A DNA stretch of 9,120 nucleotides from Verrucomicrobiota bacterium (GCA_019242435.1 JAFAVN010000303.1:1-9120), one strand, 5' to 3'. Positions 1 through 6,899 are shown, counted from the stretch's first letter. A program made the numbers and translations. The notes: generated by a model from the sequence alone, not told the origin.

Positions 1-668
1 ACTCGATTGAATCGTTGGTGTTCTTCCCGGCCGGCGGCGCGTTCCATGGCGGCCACGGACGACCACGTATCTACGTAGCCGAGAAAATCGGATCGATTCC
101 ATTGAACGGTTATTTGCATTTCCGGAGCTGCGAGTTCTGGGAAAGGAAAGTCGAACGAGCGGTAACCTTCTTCCACGTATTTGCGTTCTGGCGGCCAATA
201 AGGACCTAGAACCGTGAAATAAAAATGGTCGATGATCGGATCAAGTTGTTCATCAATCTTGACGATTCCATAACAGATCAAAGCGATCAGCGTACCGGAG
301 TGTCCGACTCGACGCGCTTCATTATAAAAAGCCGGCAGATCAAACCAATGCGCAGCCTGGGCGGCGACGATCAGGTCGGCCACCCCGCTCTCCAGACCGC
401 TGACTTCAGCCGGAGCACAACTGTAGGTAACTCGAGAATGGGGGATCGCGTGTTCGATCTGCTTTGCGCTCGCATCGGTCGCGTAGACATTGGCAAAACG
501 CTCTGCCAACAAGGTCGAGAGTTGTCCGGAGCCACACCCGCAGTCCCACGCGACACTTTGCCCGGATGCGCGATCAGCCAAGAAGTTCACCAACTCGAAG
601 GGATAAGTCGGACGATGCGCAACGTACCGCGCGGCTGACTGAGAGAAATGATCTTTGAATGATTGCAT
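1..668 (-). CDS. Class I SAM-dependent methyltransferase (C-terminus off the left edge)
   Basis: An open minus-strand frame of 222 codons runs from an ATG at 668-666 to the window edge with no stop, so the protein is cut at its C-terminus; relatives are usually about 250 residues. The N-terminus (FKDHFSQSAARYVAHRPTYP, residues 4-23) matches the entry to the methyltransferase-11 type Rossmann fold. Motif I is VAWDCGCGSGQLS at about residues 39-51, the glycine-rich S-adenosylmethionine loop. An acidic residue follows at the end of strand 2 (YATDAS, 63-68), and the motif IV region is ADLIVAAQAAHWFD (97-110). The later FLGYVDTWSS segment (195-204) resembles the trans-aconitate methyltransferase/Crg1-like group of small-molecule methyltransferases, so a small carboxylate or similar substrate is possible but not shown. 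No Shine-Dalgarno precedes the start. It is probably cytosolic. The fold is secure; the substrate is unknown. Confidence 0.88.
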   Translation of the reverse strand, partial: MQSFKDHFSQSAARYVAHRPTYPFELVNFLADRASGQSVAWDCGCGSGQLSTLLAERFANVYATDASAKQIEHAIPHSRVTYSCAPAEVSGLESGVADLIVAAQAAHWFDLPAFYNEARRVGHSGTLIALICYGIVKIDEQLDPIIDHFYFTVLGPYWPPERKYVEEGYRSFDFPFPELAAPEMQITVQWNRSDFLGYVDTWSSVAAMERAAGREEHQRFNR

Positions 669-826
669 CTTGGAAGGAGTTCAAGGAGCGATTCCGGTCA
701 TCTATTTCGACGATCCATGGTCAAGAATGTTTCTCATCGCTACGCCGAACGCCGAAGGCTAAACGCCAAATGCTCGCGCTTTACTCTCGCCCCGCGGCGT
801 TGCAGCCGCCAGAATAAGTCTCCATC

Positions 827-1255
827 ATGAAGCTCATCTGCTGTCTGGCTCCGCTCGGGTTGATGGCTTGTTCAGCCGGTCCTTTCAACGGGCATCTAAC
901 CACTGAGAACAATGAAAACGAATCGGCGACAAATTATCCTCCGCGCACCTTGCAAGAAGAGACCTTTGTTTTGAACCAGTCAGTCAGTTACGAATCTAAA
1001 CGCCCGGCGACGGTGCCGGAAACAAGGGCGGTGATGAAAAGTGGTGACAAACTCACCGGTGCGATCGGTAACGCGCATTTTTTGGCAATCCCGGTTTCGG
1101 CTGCAAGAGGCGACACCACCCGGGCTGACGTGATGGTGTACGATGCACGAAAGCATGCCGTAGTCGGAAACACGGTGTACCGGATCGGCTACACGCCTCC
1201 AGCAGGTCAGTCATTGTCTCTTGATGGCACTACCGCCATATTCGAAATGCCGTGA
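827..1255 (+). CDS. Small hypothetical lipoprotein
   Basis: This 142-residue protein begins with a short lipoprotein-type signal: one lysine, a hydrophobic stretch and a lipobox LMAC with the acylated cysteine at residue 15. Met at the -2 position is unusual but tolerated. The mature part would be about 128 residues: a low-complexity polar linker (about 20-60, rich in Asn, Glu, Thr), then a compact segment (about 70-142) with alternating hydrophobic residues (HFLAIPVSAARG, ADVMVYDARKHAVVGNTVYRI) that suggests a small beta-rich domain. I do not recognise the family. No Shine-Dalgarno is visible before the ATG. The 158 bp upstream hold nothing I can identify beyond a weak 5-bp hairpin near 795-811. 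The gene ends 10 bp before the first palindromic repeat. The signal peptide and sensible composition favour a real gene over a chance frame; function is unknown, with a likely location in a membrane facing the periplasm. Confidence 0.68.
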   Translation: MKLICCLAPLGLMACSAGPFNGHLTTENNENESATNYPPRTLQEETFVLNQSVSYESKRPATVPETRAVMKSGDKLTGAIGNAHFLAIPVSAARGDTTRADVMVYDARKHAVVGNTVYRIGYTPPAGQSLSLDGTTAIFEMP

Positions 1256-1265
1256 GCGCGTTGAG

Positions 1266-1348
1266 ATGCCCGAGGCCCTGGAGGGGAGCCGCTTTACAAG
1301 TGGTTAAACTCTATTGGTCTCTAGCAAGCGGCTCCCGGGAACAATCCA
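1266..1348 (-). repeat. Palindromic extragenic repeat, copy A (inverted)
   Basis: Read on the minus strand, this copy has the order TCCCGGGAGCCGC, a middle section containing AGAGACCAATAGAG, then AAAGCGGCTCCCCTCCAGGGC and a terminal GGGCAT. Its ends carry complementary 9-mers (GGGAGCCGC and GCGGCTCCC), so a single unit can fold on itself. The flank GGAACAATCCA at 1338-1348 is shared, inverted, with the start of copy C. It lies 10 bp after the lipoprotein stop. Confidence 0.8.
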
Positions 1349-1422
1349 CTGGATTGCCTTCATCCCCCCTGTCTGAAGCTGTTAAGGGAAGATGCCTGGG
1401 CATTAGCGAAATCCCTTGGGTG

Positions 1423-1498
1423 ACTCCCGGGAGCCGCCTGTTAGAGACCAATGGAGCAAGCCACCTGCAAAGCGGCTCCCCTCCAGGGCGTTGGGCAT
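1423..1498 (+). repeat. Palindromic extragenic repeat, copy B (direct)
   Basis: This is the same unit as copy A in the opposite orientation. The 16 bases at 1469-1484 (AAAGCGGCTCCCCTCC) are the exact reverse complement of 1280-1295, and the inner CCCGGGAGCCGC pairs with 1328-1339. Copies A and B together form a nested inverted repeat of about 230 bp. By eye the two arms are roughly 85 percent identical over 75 bp with one indel. Confidence 0.8.
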
Positions 1499-1533
1499 TT
1501 GCACGCATTCACGACGTTAGGACGCAAGAACCC

Positions 1534-1616
1534 GATGGATTGTTCCCGGGAGCCGCCTGTTAGGAACCAATAGAGCTAGCCGCCTACAAAGCGGCTCCCC
1601 TCCAGGGCCTTGGCAT
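1534..1616 (+). repeat. Palindromic extragenic repeat, copy C (direct)
   Basis: This third copy has the same orientation as copy B. It starts GATGGATTGTTCCCGGGAGC, includes GGAACCAATAGAG in the middle, and ends with AAAGCGGCTCCCCTCCAGGG and TTGGCAT. It ends 26 bp before the stop codon of the DeoR-type gene. Because the array sits between two convergent genes, it could act as a transcription boundary in both directions, as REP-like elements often do. None of the copies has a U-tract, so it is not a canonical intrinsic terminator. Confidence 0.8.
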
Positions 1617-1641
1617 CCCCACGGCGTTCCCGGCGTTCAGC

Positions 1642-2451
1642 TCAAACTGCCTCCGCCATGCTGGACTCGGGCTGATTTCCGGAGCCCGTCGGAACCACTT
1701 CATAATTGATTCCGCGTTTGGCGAACTCCTCTCGGAACCGATTCGATATATTCGAGTCGGTTATTATCAGAGAAACCTCTTCTAACCGCGCATAAGTCGT
1801 TAAACAAGCGTGTCCGAATTTCGACGAATCCGTGAGCACATAGGTTTCGTCGGCAGAACGGATCATTGCCCGTTTGACCTCAGCATCGAGAGGATTGGGG
1901 GTACTATGCCCATGAGAAACGGTGCTACCTGATGTCCCCAGAAATGCTCTGTCTGCATGATAGTTTTCGAGGGTTCCCACGGCCACAGGACCGATCAACG
2001 TCAGACTATGGTTACGGACCTGACCGCCTATTAGCAGCAGTTCGTAACCCGCTCGGGCCAATTCTAATGCTGCCGGGACCGAGTTCGTTATCACATAGAG
2101 CGACCTGAATCGACCAACTAACGCCGAGGCCAGGGAAAGGGCTGTGGTTCCGCCGTCGAGAATGATCGTATCCCCATCATGGATTCGTTCGACCGCCGCC
2201 TGAGCGATCCCTTGTTTAACGCCGGCTTGCAGCTGAACCCTTTCGATAAACGAGATGTTGAATCGGCTGCGGTGGGAGAAAACTGCCCCGCCATAGGTCC
2301 GTTGCAGCAGACCCTGCTCTTCCAGTTCGGCCAAATCCTTCCGGATTGTGACCTGACTCACCGCGAAACGGTCTGCCAGGTTTTCCACCTTTACATTACC
2401 CTCATGCTCGAGTGTACGGAGGATCTGGCGCCTTCGTTCCTCTGCGGTCAC
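1642..2451 (-). CDS. DeoR/GlpR-family transcriptional repressor
   Basis: The 269-residue product has the standard two-domain layout of the DeoR family (usual length 250-260). An N-terminal winged helix-turn-helix spans about residues 4-57 (RRRQILRTLEHEGNVKVENL, then VSQVTIRKDLAELEEQGLLQ and RTYGGAV). The DeoR C-terminal sensor domain (about 75-232) carries the hallmark IILDGGTT (97-103), ITNS (121-124), LLIGGQVR (139-146), the AFLGTSG segment (169-175) and VLTDSSKFG (205-213). Family members bind a phosphorylated sugar or related metabolite and usually repress a nearby carbohydrate operon. Here no sugar-catabolic gene is adjacent, so the target cannot be named; autoregulation or control of the divergent peptidase are possibilities. 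The start is a GTG at 2451-2449, placing the domain edge correctly; there is no Shine-Dalgarno. On the minus strand a TATGAT hexamer at 2502-2497 could be a -10 box, without a convincing -35. Confidence 0.93.
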   Translation of the reverse strand: MTAEERRRQILRTLEHEGNVKVENLADRFAVSQVTIRKDLAELEEQGLLQRTYGGAVFSHRSRFNISFIERVQLQAGVKQGIAQAAVERIHDGDTIILDGGTTALSLASALVGRFRSLYVITNSVPAALELARAGYELLLIGGQVRNHSLTLIGPVAVGTLENYHADRAFLGTSGSTVSHGHSTPNPLDAEVKRAMIRSADETYVLTDSSKFGHACLTTYARLEEVSLIITDSNISNRFREEFAKRGINYEVVPTGSGNQPESSMAEAV

Positions 2452-2518
2452 TGATGGGATCGAGTCGGGTTCCGGTTTCAGAGTAGTTTCGAATTGATCA
2501 TAAAGTGAAACAGACCGA

Positions 2519-2542
2519 CAAAGGATTTCAACAGGATTTTTC
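2519..2542 (+). other. Short direct repeat GGATTT-CAACA-GGATTTTT
   Basis: The hexamer GGATTT occurs at 2523-2528 and again at 2534-2539, separated by five bases, inside an AT-richer patch of the divergent spacer between the repressor and the peptidase gene. The 11-bp period is close to one helical turn, which fits a protein-binding site. The function is unproven. Confidence 0.3.
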
Positions 2543-2554
2543 TAGCTTCGGAGC

Positions 2555-2641
2555 GAAGGAAGAAAGACCGGAAGGTGGATACCCGGGACGCGACTGAGTG
2601 AGCATCCCCCAAGTATCCATTCTTCCGGTCTTCCTTCTTTC
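2555..2641 (+). promoter_or_regulatory. Long imperfect inverted repeat upstream of the peptidase gene
   Basis: The left arm at 2555-2582 is almost all purine and contains AAAGACCGGAAGG. The right arm at 2613-2641 is its pyrimidine-rich complement (TATCC near the loop, then CTTCCGGTCTT, then the C/T-rich end). The arms pair over about 28 bp with two mismatches and one small bulge, around a 30-base loop. It ends 29 bp before the first possible ATG of the peptidase gene, so it would sit in that gene's 5' leader or promoter. It could be an RNA hairpin, a terminator-like barrier between the divergent genes, or a structured DNA element. There is no U-tract after the right arm, although the arm itself is T-rich. 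Confidence 0.6.
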
Positions 2642-2670
2642 CATCCCCATTTGTCATTTCCTCACCAGCC

Positions 2671-4854
2671 ATGCATGGTTCCCCCATGAGACGATTTCTC
2701 CTTGCGAATATGCTTGCCGGTGCGGCCTTCTTCTTGCAAGGCGCCGGACAGGCGAGTCTTCCTCAATTGGAGCCGGCGCCTCCAACTGCGAAGCATACGG
2801 TTACTGATACGATCGATGGGGTTACGTTGCAGGATGACTATCAGTGGTTGGAGCAGTTAAACGACCCAAAGGTGAAAGCCTGGGCGGAGAAGCAAAACCA
2901 GCGGGCCCAAAAGTTCCTGGATGCCTTACCGGAACGCACCCAACTCGCCGCTCAAATTAAAAAGTTAATTACTTCCGTTCCTCCGGGCCTTCAAGAAGTG
3001 GAAATCGTCGGGAACAAAATTTTTGGTCTGAAGTTGGATCCATCCAAACAGCAGCCGTTTGTGGTAGTACTTGATAACCCGGAAAAACCAGAGAGCGAAA
3101 AGACCATTTGCGATCCGAATACCATCGATCCTTCGGGAGCCACGGCTCTCGATTGGTTTGTGCCGTCTCCCGATGGTAAGACCCTGGCTGTTTCCATTTC
3201 AAAGAACGGCACTGAGGATGGAGACCTCTGTTTCTTTGATGTCGATACCGGCAAGCAGCTACCGGATATAATCAAGCATGTTCAATTCCCGACCGGAGGA
3301 GGAAGCGCAGCTTGGACCAGGGACGGTAAGGCGGTCTTCTATACCCGTTATCCCAGGGAAGGGGAGCGGCCGGCGGCCGATCTGCACTTCTATCAACAGG
3401 TGTATTTTCATAGGTTAGGAACCCCCGAGTCTGAGGACGTCTATTCCGTCGGCAAGGAGTTCCCCAAAATCGCCGAAGTACAGCTGCAATCGAATGCTGA
3501 TTCTGACTATGTGGTCGCTACCGTCGAGAACGGTGATGGGGGAGATTATGAGACGTTTGCTTACGGTCCGGACAAAAACTGGCACCAACTCGCCAAGTTT
3601 GAGGACGGAGTCAAAAAGGGCGTGCTCGGTTTTGGACCGGTTTTTTATGCAATTTCACTCGCAGAAGCCCCCCGCGGAAAGCTAGTTAAATTCGCTCTTG
3701 ATGCTTCCGAGCCTAAACCAGAACTGGTTGTGCCTGCCGGCGAAGGCGTAATCAGCGACGTTGCAGTAACCGATAATCAGATCGTCATGGCAACGCTCGA
3801 AGGCGGGCCCTCCGGTCTTTACGCTTACAACCTTGATGGTTCGAACCAGAAGACTATCCCGATCCCGCCTATTTCAACGGTTGCCTTTCTTGCCGCCGGC
3901 AAGGATCTGGTCCTGACCAAGATCGGCAGTTATACCGAGATTGCTAATTGGTTCAAATACGACGCCGCCGATAATCAGTTGGCTCCCGCCCGTCTCAACG
4001 CAGAAGCACCAGTCAGTTTTACTGATTTGGAGGTAACGCGAGATTTTGCTGTTTCTAAGGATGGAACCAAGATCCCGCTGAATATCGTTCACAAACGGGG
4101 AATTGCCCTTGATGGTAGCCATCCCACTATTTTGTACGGATACGGCGGATACGGACTGAGCGAGGTTCCGAGAGCGAGGTTAGTTTTTCGAGCCTGGTAC
4201 GACCGTGGCGGCATTTATGTGGACACCAATCTGCGAGGCGGCGGCGAATATGGAGAAGAATGGCACAAGGCAGGTTATCTTACGAAGAAACAGAACGTAT
4301 TTGATGACTTTGCGGCCTGCGCCCAATACCTCATCGAGCATAAGTACACTTCGACGCCAAAGCTCGGAATGCTGGGCGGAAGTAACGGCGGACTTTTGAT
4401 GGGAGCAATGATCACTCAGCACCCGGGGTTAATGAAAGCCGTCGTCTCGGAGGTGGGGATCTATGATTCTGTGCGAAGCGAGCTCTGGCCGAATGGGGCA
4501 TTCAATACGACCGAGTTTGGTACGATTAAGGACCCTGATCAATTTAAAGCGCTGCTTGCCTATTCGCCTTACCATCACGTGATCGACGGAAGAAAATACC
4601 CGGCGATTCTCTTGACCGCAGGGCTGAACGATGGGCGGGTTGCGCCTTACAACTCGTTTAAATTTGCTGCCCGGTTGCAAGCGGCGGCTGCGCCTGGTAA
4701 CCCGATCCTCTTACGCGTGAACTCGTTCGGTCACGGGGGAATCGGCAGCTCCCTGGACCAACAGGTGGCGGACCTGACTGACGTGTTTTCTTTCTTTGCC
4801 TATCAACTCGGTGCCGAAGAGGGTGCCCAGAACGCCGCAGCTAAGGGGGACTGA
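2671..4854 (+). CDS. Exported prolyl oligopeptidase family (S9A) serine peptidase
   Basis: The 727-residue product is the usual length for prolyl oligopeptidase plus a signal peptide. An N-terminal signal (RRFLLANMLAGAAFF, then GAGQA before the mature start near residue 29) predicts export. The N-terminal seven-bladed propeller domain begins with DDYQWLEQLNDPKVKAWAEK (55-74) and runs to about 450. The alpha/beta-hydrolase domain follows: YGYGGYG (489-495), LRGGGEYG (521-528), nucleophile Ser571 in GGSNGG, Asp654 in LNDGRVAP and His688 in SFGHGG. All three catalytic residues are therefore present. Family members cut short proline-containing peptides on the carboxyl side of proline; the exported location suggests peptide scavenging. 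A second ATG at 2686 (Met6, MRRFLL) gives a more typical signal peptide and may be the real start; neither ATG has a Shine-Dalgarno. The gene appears monocistronic. Confidence 0.95.
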   Translation: MHGSPMRRFLLANMLAGAAFFLQGAGQASLPQLEPAPPTAKHTVTDTIDGVTLQDDYQWLEQLNDPKVKAWAEKQNQRAQKFLDALPERTQLAAQIKKLITSVPPGLQEVEIVGNKIFGLKLDPSKQQPFVVVLDNPEKPESEKTICDPNTIDPSGATALDWFVPSPDGKTLAVSISKNGTEDGDLCFFDVDTGKQLPDIIKHVQFPTGGGSAAWTRDGKAVFYTRYPREGERPAADLHFYQQVYFHRLGTPESEDVYSVGKEFPKIAEVQLQSNADSDYVVATVENGDGGDYETFAYGPDKNWHQLAKFEDGVKKGVLGFGPVFYAISLAEAPRGKLVKFALDASEPKPELVVPAGEGVISDVAVTDNQIVMATLEGGPSGLYAYNLDGSNQKTIPIPPISTVAFLAAGKDLVLTKIGSYTEIANWFKYDAADNQLAPARLNAEAPVSFTDLEVTRDFAVSKDGTKIPLNIVHKRGIALDGSHPTILYGYGGYGLSEVPRARLVFRAWYDRGGIYVDTNLRGGGEYGEEWHKAGYLTKKQNVFDDFAACAQYLIEHKYTSTPKLGMLGGSNGGLLMGAMITQHPGLMKAVVSEVGIYDSVRSELWPNGAFNTTEFGTIKDPDQFKALLAYSPYHHVIDGRKYPAILLTAGLNDGRVAPYNSFKFAARLQAAAAPGNPILLRVNSFGHGGIGSSLDQQVADLTDVFSFFAYQLGAEEGAQNAAAKGD

Positions 4855-4937
4855 GAGGTAAGAAGTGAGAAGCGAATGGTGAAGATGCTTTTTGAGACAA
4901 TCTCCATCTTCGGCCGCACTTCATAGGCACCCTGGAA

Positions 4938-4964
4938 ACGCCGCGCACGCCGACAGCGCGGCGT
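4938..4964. terminator. GC-rich hairpin between convergent genes
   Basis: A perfect 9-bp stem (ACGCCGCGC at 4938-4946 pairing with GCGCGGCGT at 4956-4964) closes a 9-base loop. It lies in the 170-bp gap between the stops of the peptidase gene (plus) and the membrane protein gene (minus), so it could end transcription from both sides. There is no T-run on either side, so a canonical Rho-independent terminator is not supported. A weaker 7-bp stem (GAAGATG 4881-4887 with CATCTTC 4905-4911) precedes it. Confidence 0.4.
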
Positions 4965-5024
4965 CAACGTCAAGAACGTAGGGCGAGGCTCCGATCCACC
5001 TTCAAAATTCTAAATCAGACCTCC

Positions 5025-6647
5025 TTAATGGAAGCGATGTAGCTCGCCCTCTACCAAGCCTTCTTGCCGTTTTACCCGCTCCTGTCCCGGATCCAACAAC
5101 GCTCCCAATTGCACACTCAACGCAGCTACTCCGCACACCAGGATCGGCAATGCATACCGGTCGTTGAAATAAATGCAGATACAGTTTGCCAGGTACAGCG
5201 CTGCACTGGTCAGGAGTAGCGATAGGCTGATCCAGGCGATTCCGCCTTGGCCCCGTCTCACTAGCAATATAGACACCGCGAGATTGCCGATGATTAATGT
5301 GACGAGCGGAATCGGTCCCCAGAGCATGAGATAGGGGTCTCGTTCCGCCCTTTGAACCAAATTGACTGCCTCCGGGTACTCGATCGATCGCAGTGCCGCC
5401 AGCGGCGCCCAACCATTCGGATCATCTCGTCGCATGCGGGCGGCTGTCCGGTTGGCGAGAAACCGGTTGAGATTCAGTTTCCCGTTGTCTTCGCGAACGT
5501 AACCGTGCAGGAAGTCTGAGAGGATTATGTCGATCAATTTGGGGTGTAACGTCTTTAAGTAATCGAGCGCGGCCCGGAAGACGATGATATCGCTTTTCGC
5601 CTGAATGGATGATTCCGGCACGCCCTGGCGACGGAGTACCGCCCCAACTACCTCGGCAAGCTCGGCATGGGTGGTTCCGAGTCGCACGTCTGTTTCAATG
5701 GCGGCCTGCAACGCCGGGTCCTTCTCTGATGCCGCCAGTTTCTGTGCCAAACTGATGCGTTGGGCTTCAGATAACTTATATAGAAAAGCGTCGACTCGGT
5801 CTGTCAAAGGGTACCCAAGGTCACCGCGGTATTCTTGGCCGGTTTGGGCAATCATGACGTGGACGATCAGTGAGTCGATCGCTAAAGCGACGGCGCCGCA
5901 GATCACAGCGAGAGCCAATTTGGTGAGTGCCGGTTTGATGTGTTCTTTGCGAAATAGCCGCGTAAGCAAGGAACCGCCTATTGCGATCGGCAGCCACAAA
6001 ACCAAAACACAGCTGATATGGCGGGTTCCGAGTGCAGCAATCAGTGCAATGGTGAAAATGATCCAGGCCCGCCAATCTGCCTTCTGCAATGCCCATAGGC
6101 CGCACCCGACCAGCAGAATGATGGCCGTAACACTTGGCGCTTCAGACCCCGCGCACTGCTGTTGGCCGTAAAGAGCGGTCGCGCTCATAAAGCACAGAAC
6201 CATCGCTCCTCGGCCTAACCCGGTCTTAGCGGCCATTCGGACCAGCAAAGTCAGCGCTCCGACCAATCCCGCGTGTTGGGCAATGACGAGCATTTCGACA
6301 CCAAGCGCCGTCGGATGCTGTTCGCGAAATAAGCTGACTGCCGGCAACGAGTGCCCGTTGAGCAACGCGTGAATGCTATCTCCGATCCAGAAAGGAATTC
6401 TGCCGGAAAAACAATAGAGCGGTGGATAATGGAGAATATTAGACCAGCCTTCAGCCCAGATCAGTTGACCCATCGCGTCCACATCTTTCCAGAGCGGTGG
6501 ATAGGCCAGGAGCAGATAAAGCGAGGGGAGACCTAAGAACAGAGCAGGGTGTCGCCCCACAGTTGCGACAGCCTTTCGCACTCCGTCTATCGCAGGGTGA
6601 AACATCTGTCGACTGGGTGTGTCCTTGTGCGCTGATACATTCGGCAT
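5025..6647 (-). CDS. Polytopic integral membrane protein, possibly GT-C-like
   Basis: Starting at the ATG at 6647-6645 (MPNVSAHKDT) gives 540 residues. The frame stays open upstream to 6803, but that extension is polar/arginine-rich, lacks a membrane segment and would overlap the divergent small gene, so the shorter start is preferred. Hydrophobic segments lie at about 33-52, 115-138, 145-163, 171-188, 193-227 (probably two), 240-268, 440-464, 468-492 and 498-518. After the first segment comes an extracytoplasmic-looking loop with YPPLWKDVDA (49-58) and HYPPLY (73-78). A soluble, charged region of about 170 residues (270-440) separates the two membrane blocks. The acidic motif right after the first membrane helix and the overall hydropathy recall GT-C fold, ArnT/PMT-like lipid-linked sugar transferases, but I see no decisive motif. 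It is hypothetical for function and secure as a membrane protein. No Shine-Dalgarno is present. Confidence 0.85.
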   Translation of the reverse strand: MPNVSAHKDTPSRQMFHPAIDGVRKAVATVGRHPALFLGLPSLYLLLAYPPLWKDVDAMGQLIWAEGWSNILHYPPLYCFSGRIPFWIGDSIHALLNGHSLPAVSLFREQHPTALGVEMLVIAQHAGLVGALTLLVRMAAKTGLGRGAMVLCFMSATALYGQQQCAGSEAPSVTAIILLVGCGLWALQKADWRAWIIFTIALIAALGTRHISCVLVLWLPIAIGGSLLTRLFRKEHIKPALTKLALAVICGAVALAIDSLIVHVMIAQTGQEYRGDLGYPLTDRVDAFLYKLSEAQRISLAQKLAASEKDPALQAAIETDVRLGTTHAELAEVVGAVLRRQGVPESSIQAKSDIIVFRAALDYLKTLHPKLIDIILSDFLHGYVREDNGKLNLNRFLANRTAARMRRDDPNGWAPLAALRSIEYPEAVNLVQRAERDPYLMLWGPIPLVTLIIGNLAVSILLVRRGQGGIAWISLSLLLTSAALYLANCICIYFNDRYALPILVCGVAALSVQLGALLDPGQERVKRQEGLVEGELHRFH

Positions 6648-6671
6648 TCCAAAAAAACGGTTCAAGAGCCA

Positions 6672-6684
6672 GCAATCTAATTGC
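6672..6684. promoter_or_regulatory. Small dyad in the divergent promoter region
   Basis: GCAAT-CTA-ATTGC is a perfect 5-bp inverted repeat with a 3-base spacer, lying in the 68-bp gap between the divergent membrane protein and small acidic protein genes. It could be an operator half of a regulated divergent promoter, but it is short enough to arise by chance. Confidence 0.25.
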
Positions 6685-6694
6685 AACTCCAAAA

Positions 6695-6715
6695 GTATCG
6701 AGAAAACTTCGATAC
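6695..6715. promoter_or_regulatory. Perfect inverted repeat abutting the small-protein start codon
   Basis: GTATCGA (6695-6701) and TCGATAC (6709-6715) are exact reverse complements across a 7-base spacer, and the right arm ends directly at the ATG at 6716. The geometry suits a dimeric repressor operator. It also suits an mRNA hairpin occluding the start of translation, where a Shine-Dalgarno would otherwise be. Confidence 0.45.
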
Positions 6716-6871
6716 ATGAGCTCGGAAGGATCTGCCGGACAAACACCCGACGAACACGACCGGCACGTGGAAGAGGAGCTAGACGAAGCCCTGGAAGAGA
6801 CATTTCCTGCGAGTGATCCGCCCAGCTTCACCTCCGGTCGGGAACGATCCCCAGAAGAAGGATCCAAGTGA
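6716..6871 (+). CDS. Small acidic protein with EETFPASDPPSF motif
   Basis: This 51-residue protein is strongly acidic and hydrophilic. The core HVEEELDEALEETFPASDPP (17-36) followed by SFT matches a small, widespread but uncharacterised bacterial protein type that I recall from many proteobacterial genomes, in which a short acidic helix (EEALEETFPASDPP) is the invariant part. No signal peptide or membrane segment is present, so it should be cytosolic and mostly disordered outside the helix. The frame is open upstream to 6497, but that extension is antisense to the membrane protein gene; the ATG at 6716 places the conserved core at the usual distance from the N-terminus. It has no Shine-Dalgarno; instead an inverted repeat abuts the start. 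Function is unknown. The motif is the main reason to call it real. Confidence 0.75.
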   Translation: MSSEGSAGQTPDEHDRHVEEELDEALEETFPASDPPSFTSGRERSPEEGSK

Positions 6872-6899
6872 GAGGGTGCAGCGGCTCGTCCAAAAGCGT

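Noticed and set aside
225..638. A 137-codon plus-strand open frame
   Set aside because: It is antisense to the methyltransferase, whose minus-strand frame carries clear SAM-binding motifs.
1252..1563. A 103-codon plus-strand open frame overlapping the lipoprotein stop
   Set aside because: It is made almost entirely of the palindromic repeats A and B and the spacer; the translation has no recognisable domain.
2478..2687. A 69-codon minus-strand open frame in the repressor-peptidase gap
   Set aside because: It spans the long hairpin and both regulatory candidates, has low-complexity basic composition and overlaps the peptidase start.
4977..4994. GTAGGGCGAGGCTCCG as a fragment of another interspersed repeat
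   Set aside because: Only one partial copy is present in the window, so a repeat cannot be supported from this sequence alone.
5605..6171. A 188-codon plus-strand open frame
   Set aside because: It is antisense to the membrane protein; the minus strand shows coherent transmembrane segments while this frame gives Ser/Thr/Ala-rich sequence without domains.
6497..6715. N-terminal extension of the small acidic protein frame
   Set aside because: It runs antisense through the start of the membrane protein gene and lacks the composition of the conserved core; the ATG at 6716 is preferred.
6648..6803. N-terminal extension of the membrane protein frame
   Set aside because: It would overlap the divergent small gene, and its Arg/Pro/Ser-rich translation looks like the antisense of that gene.
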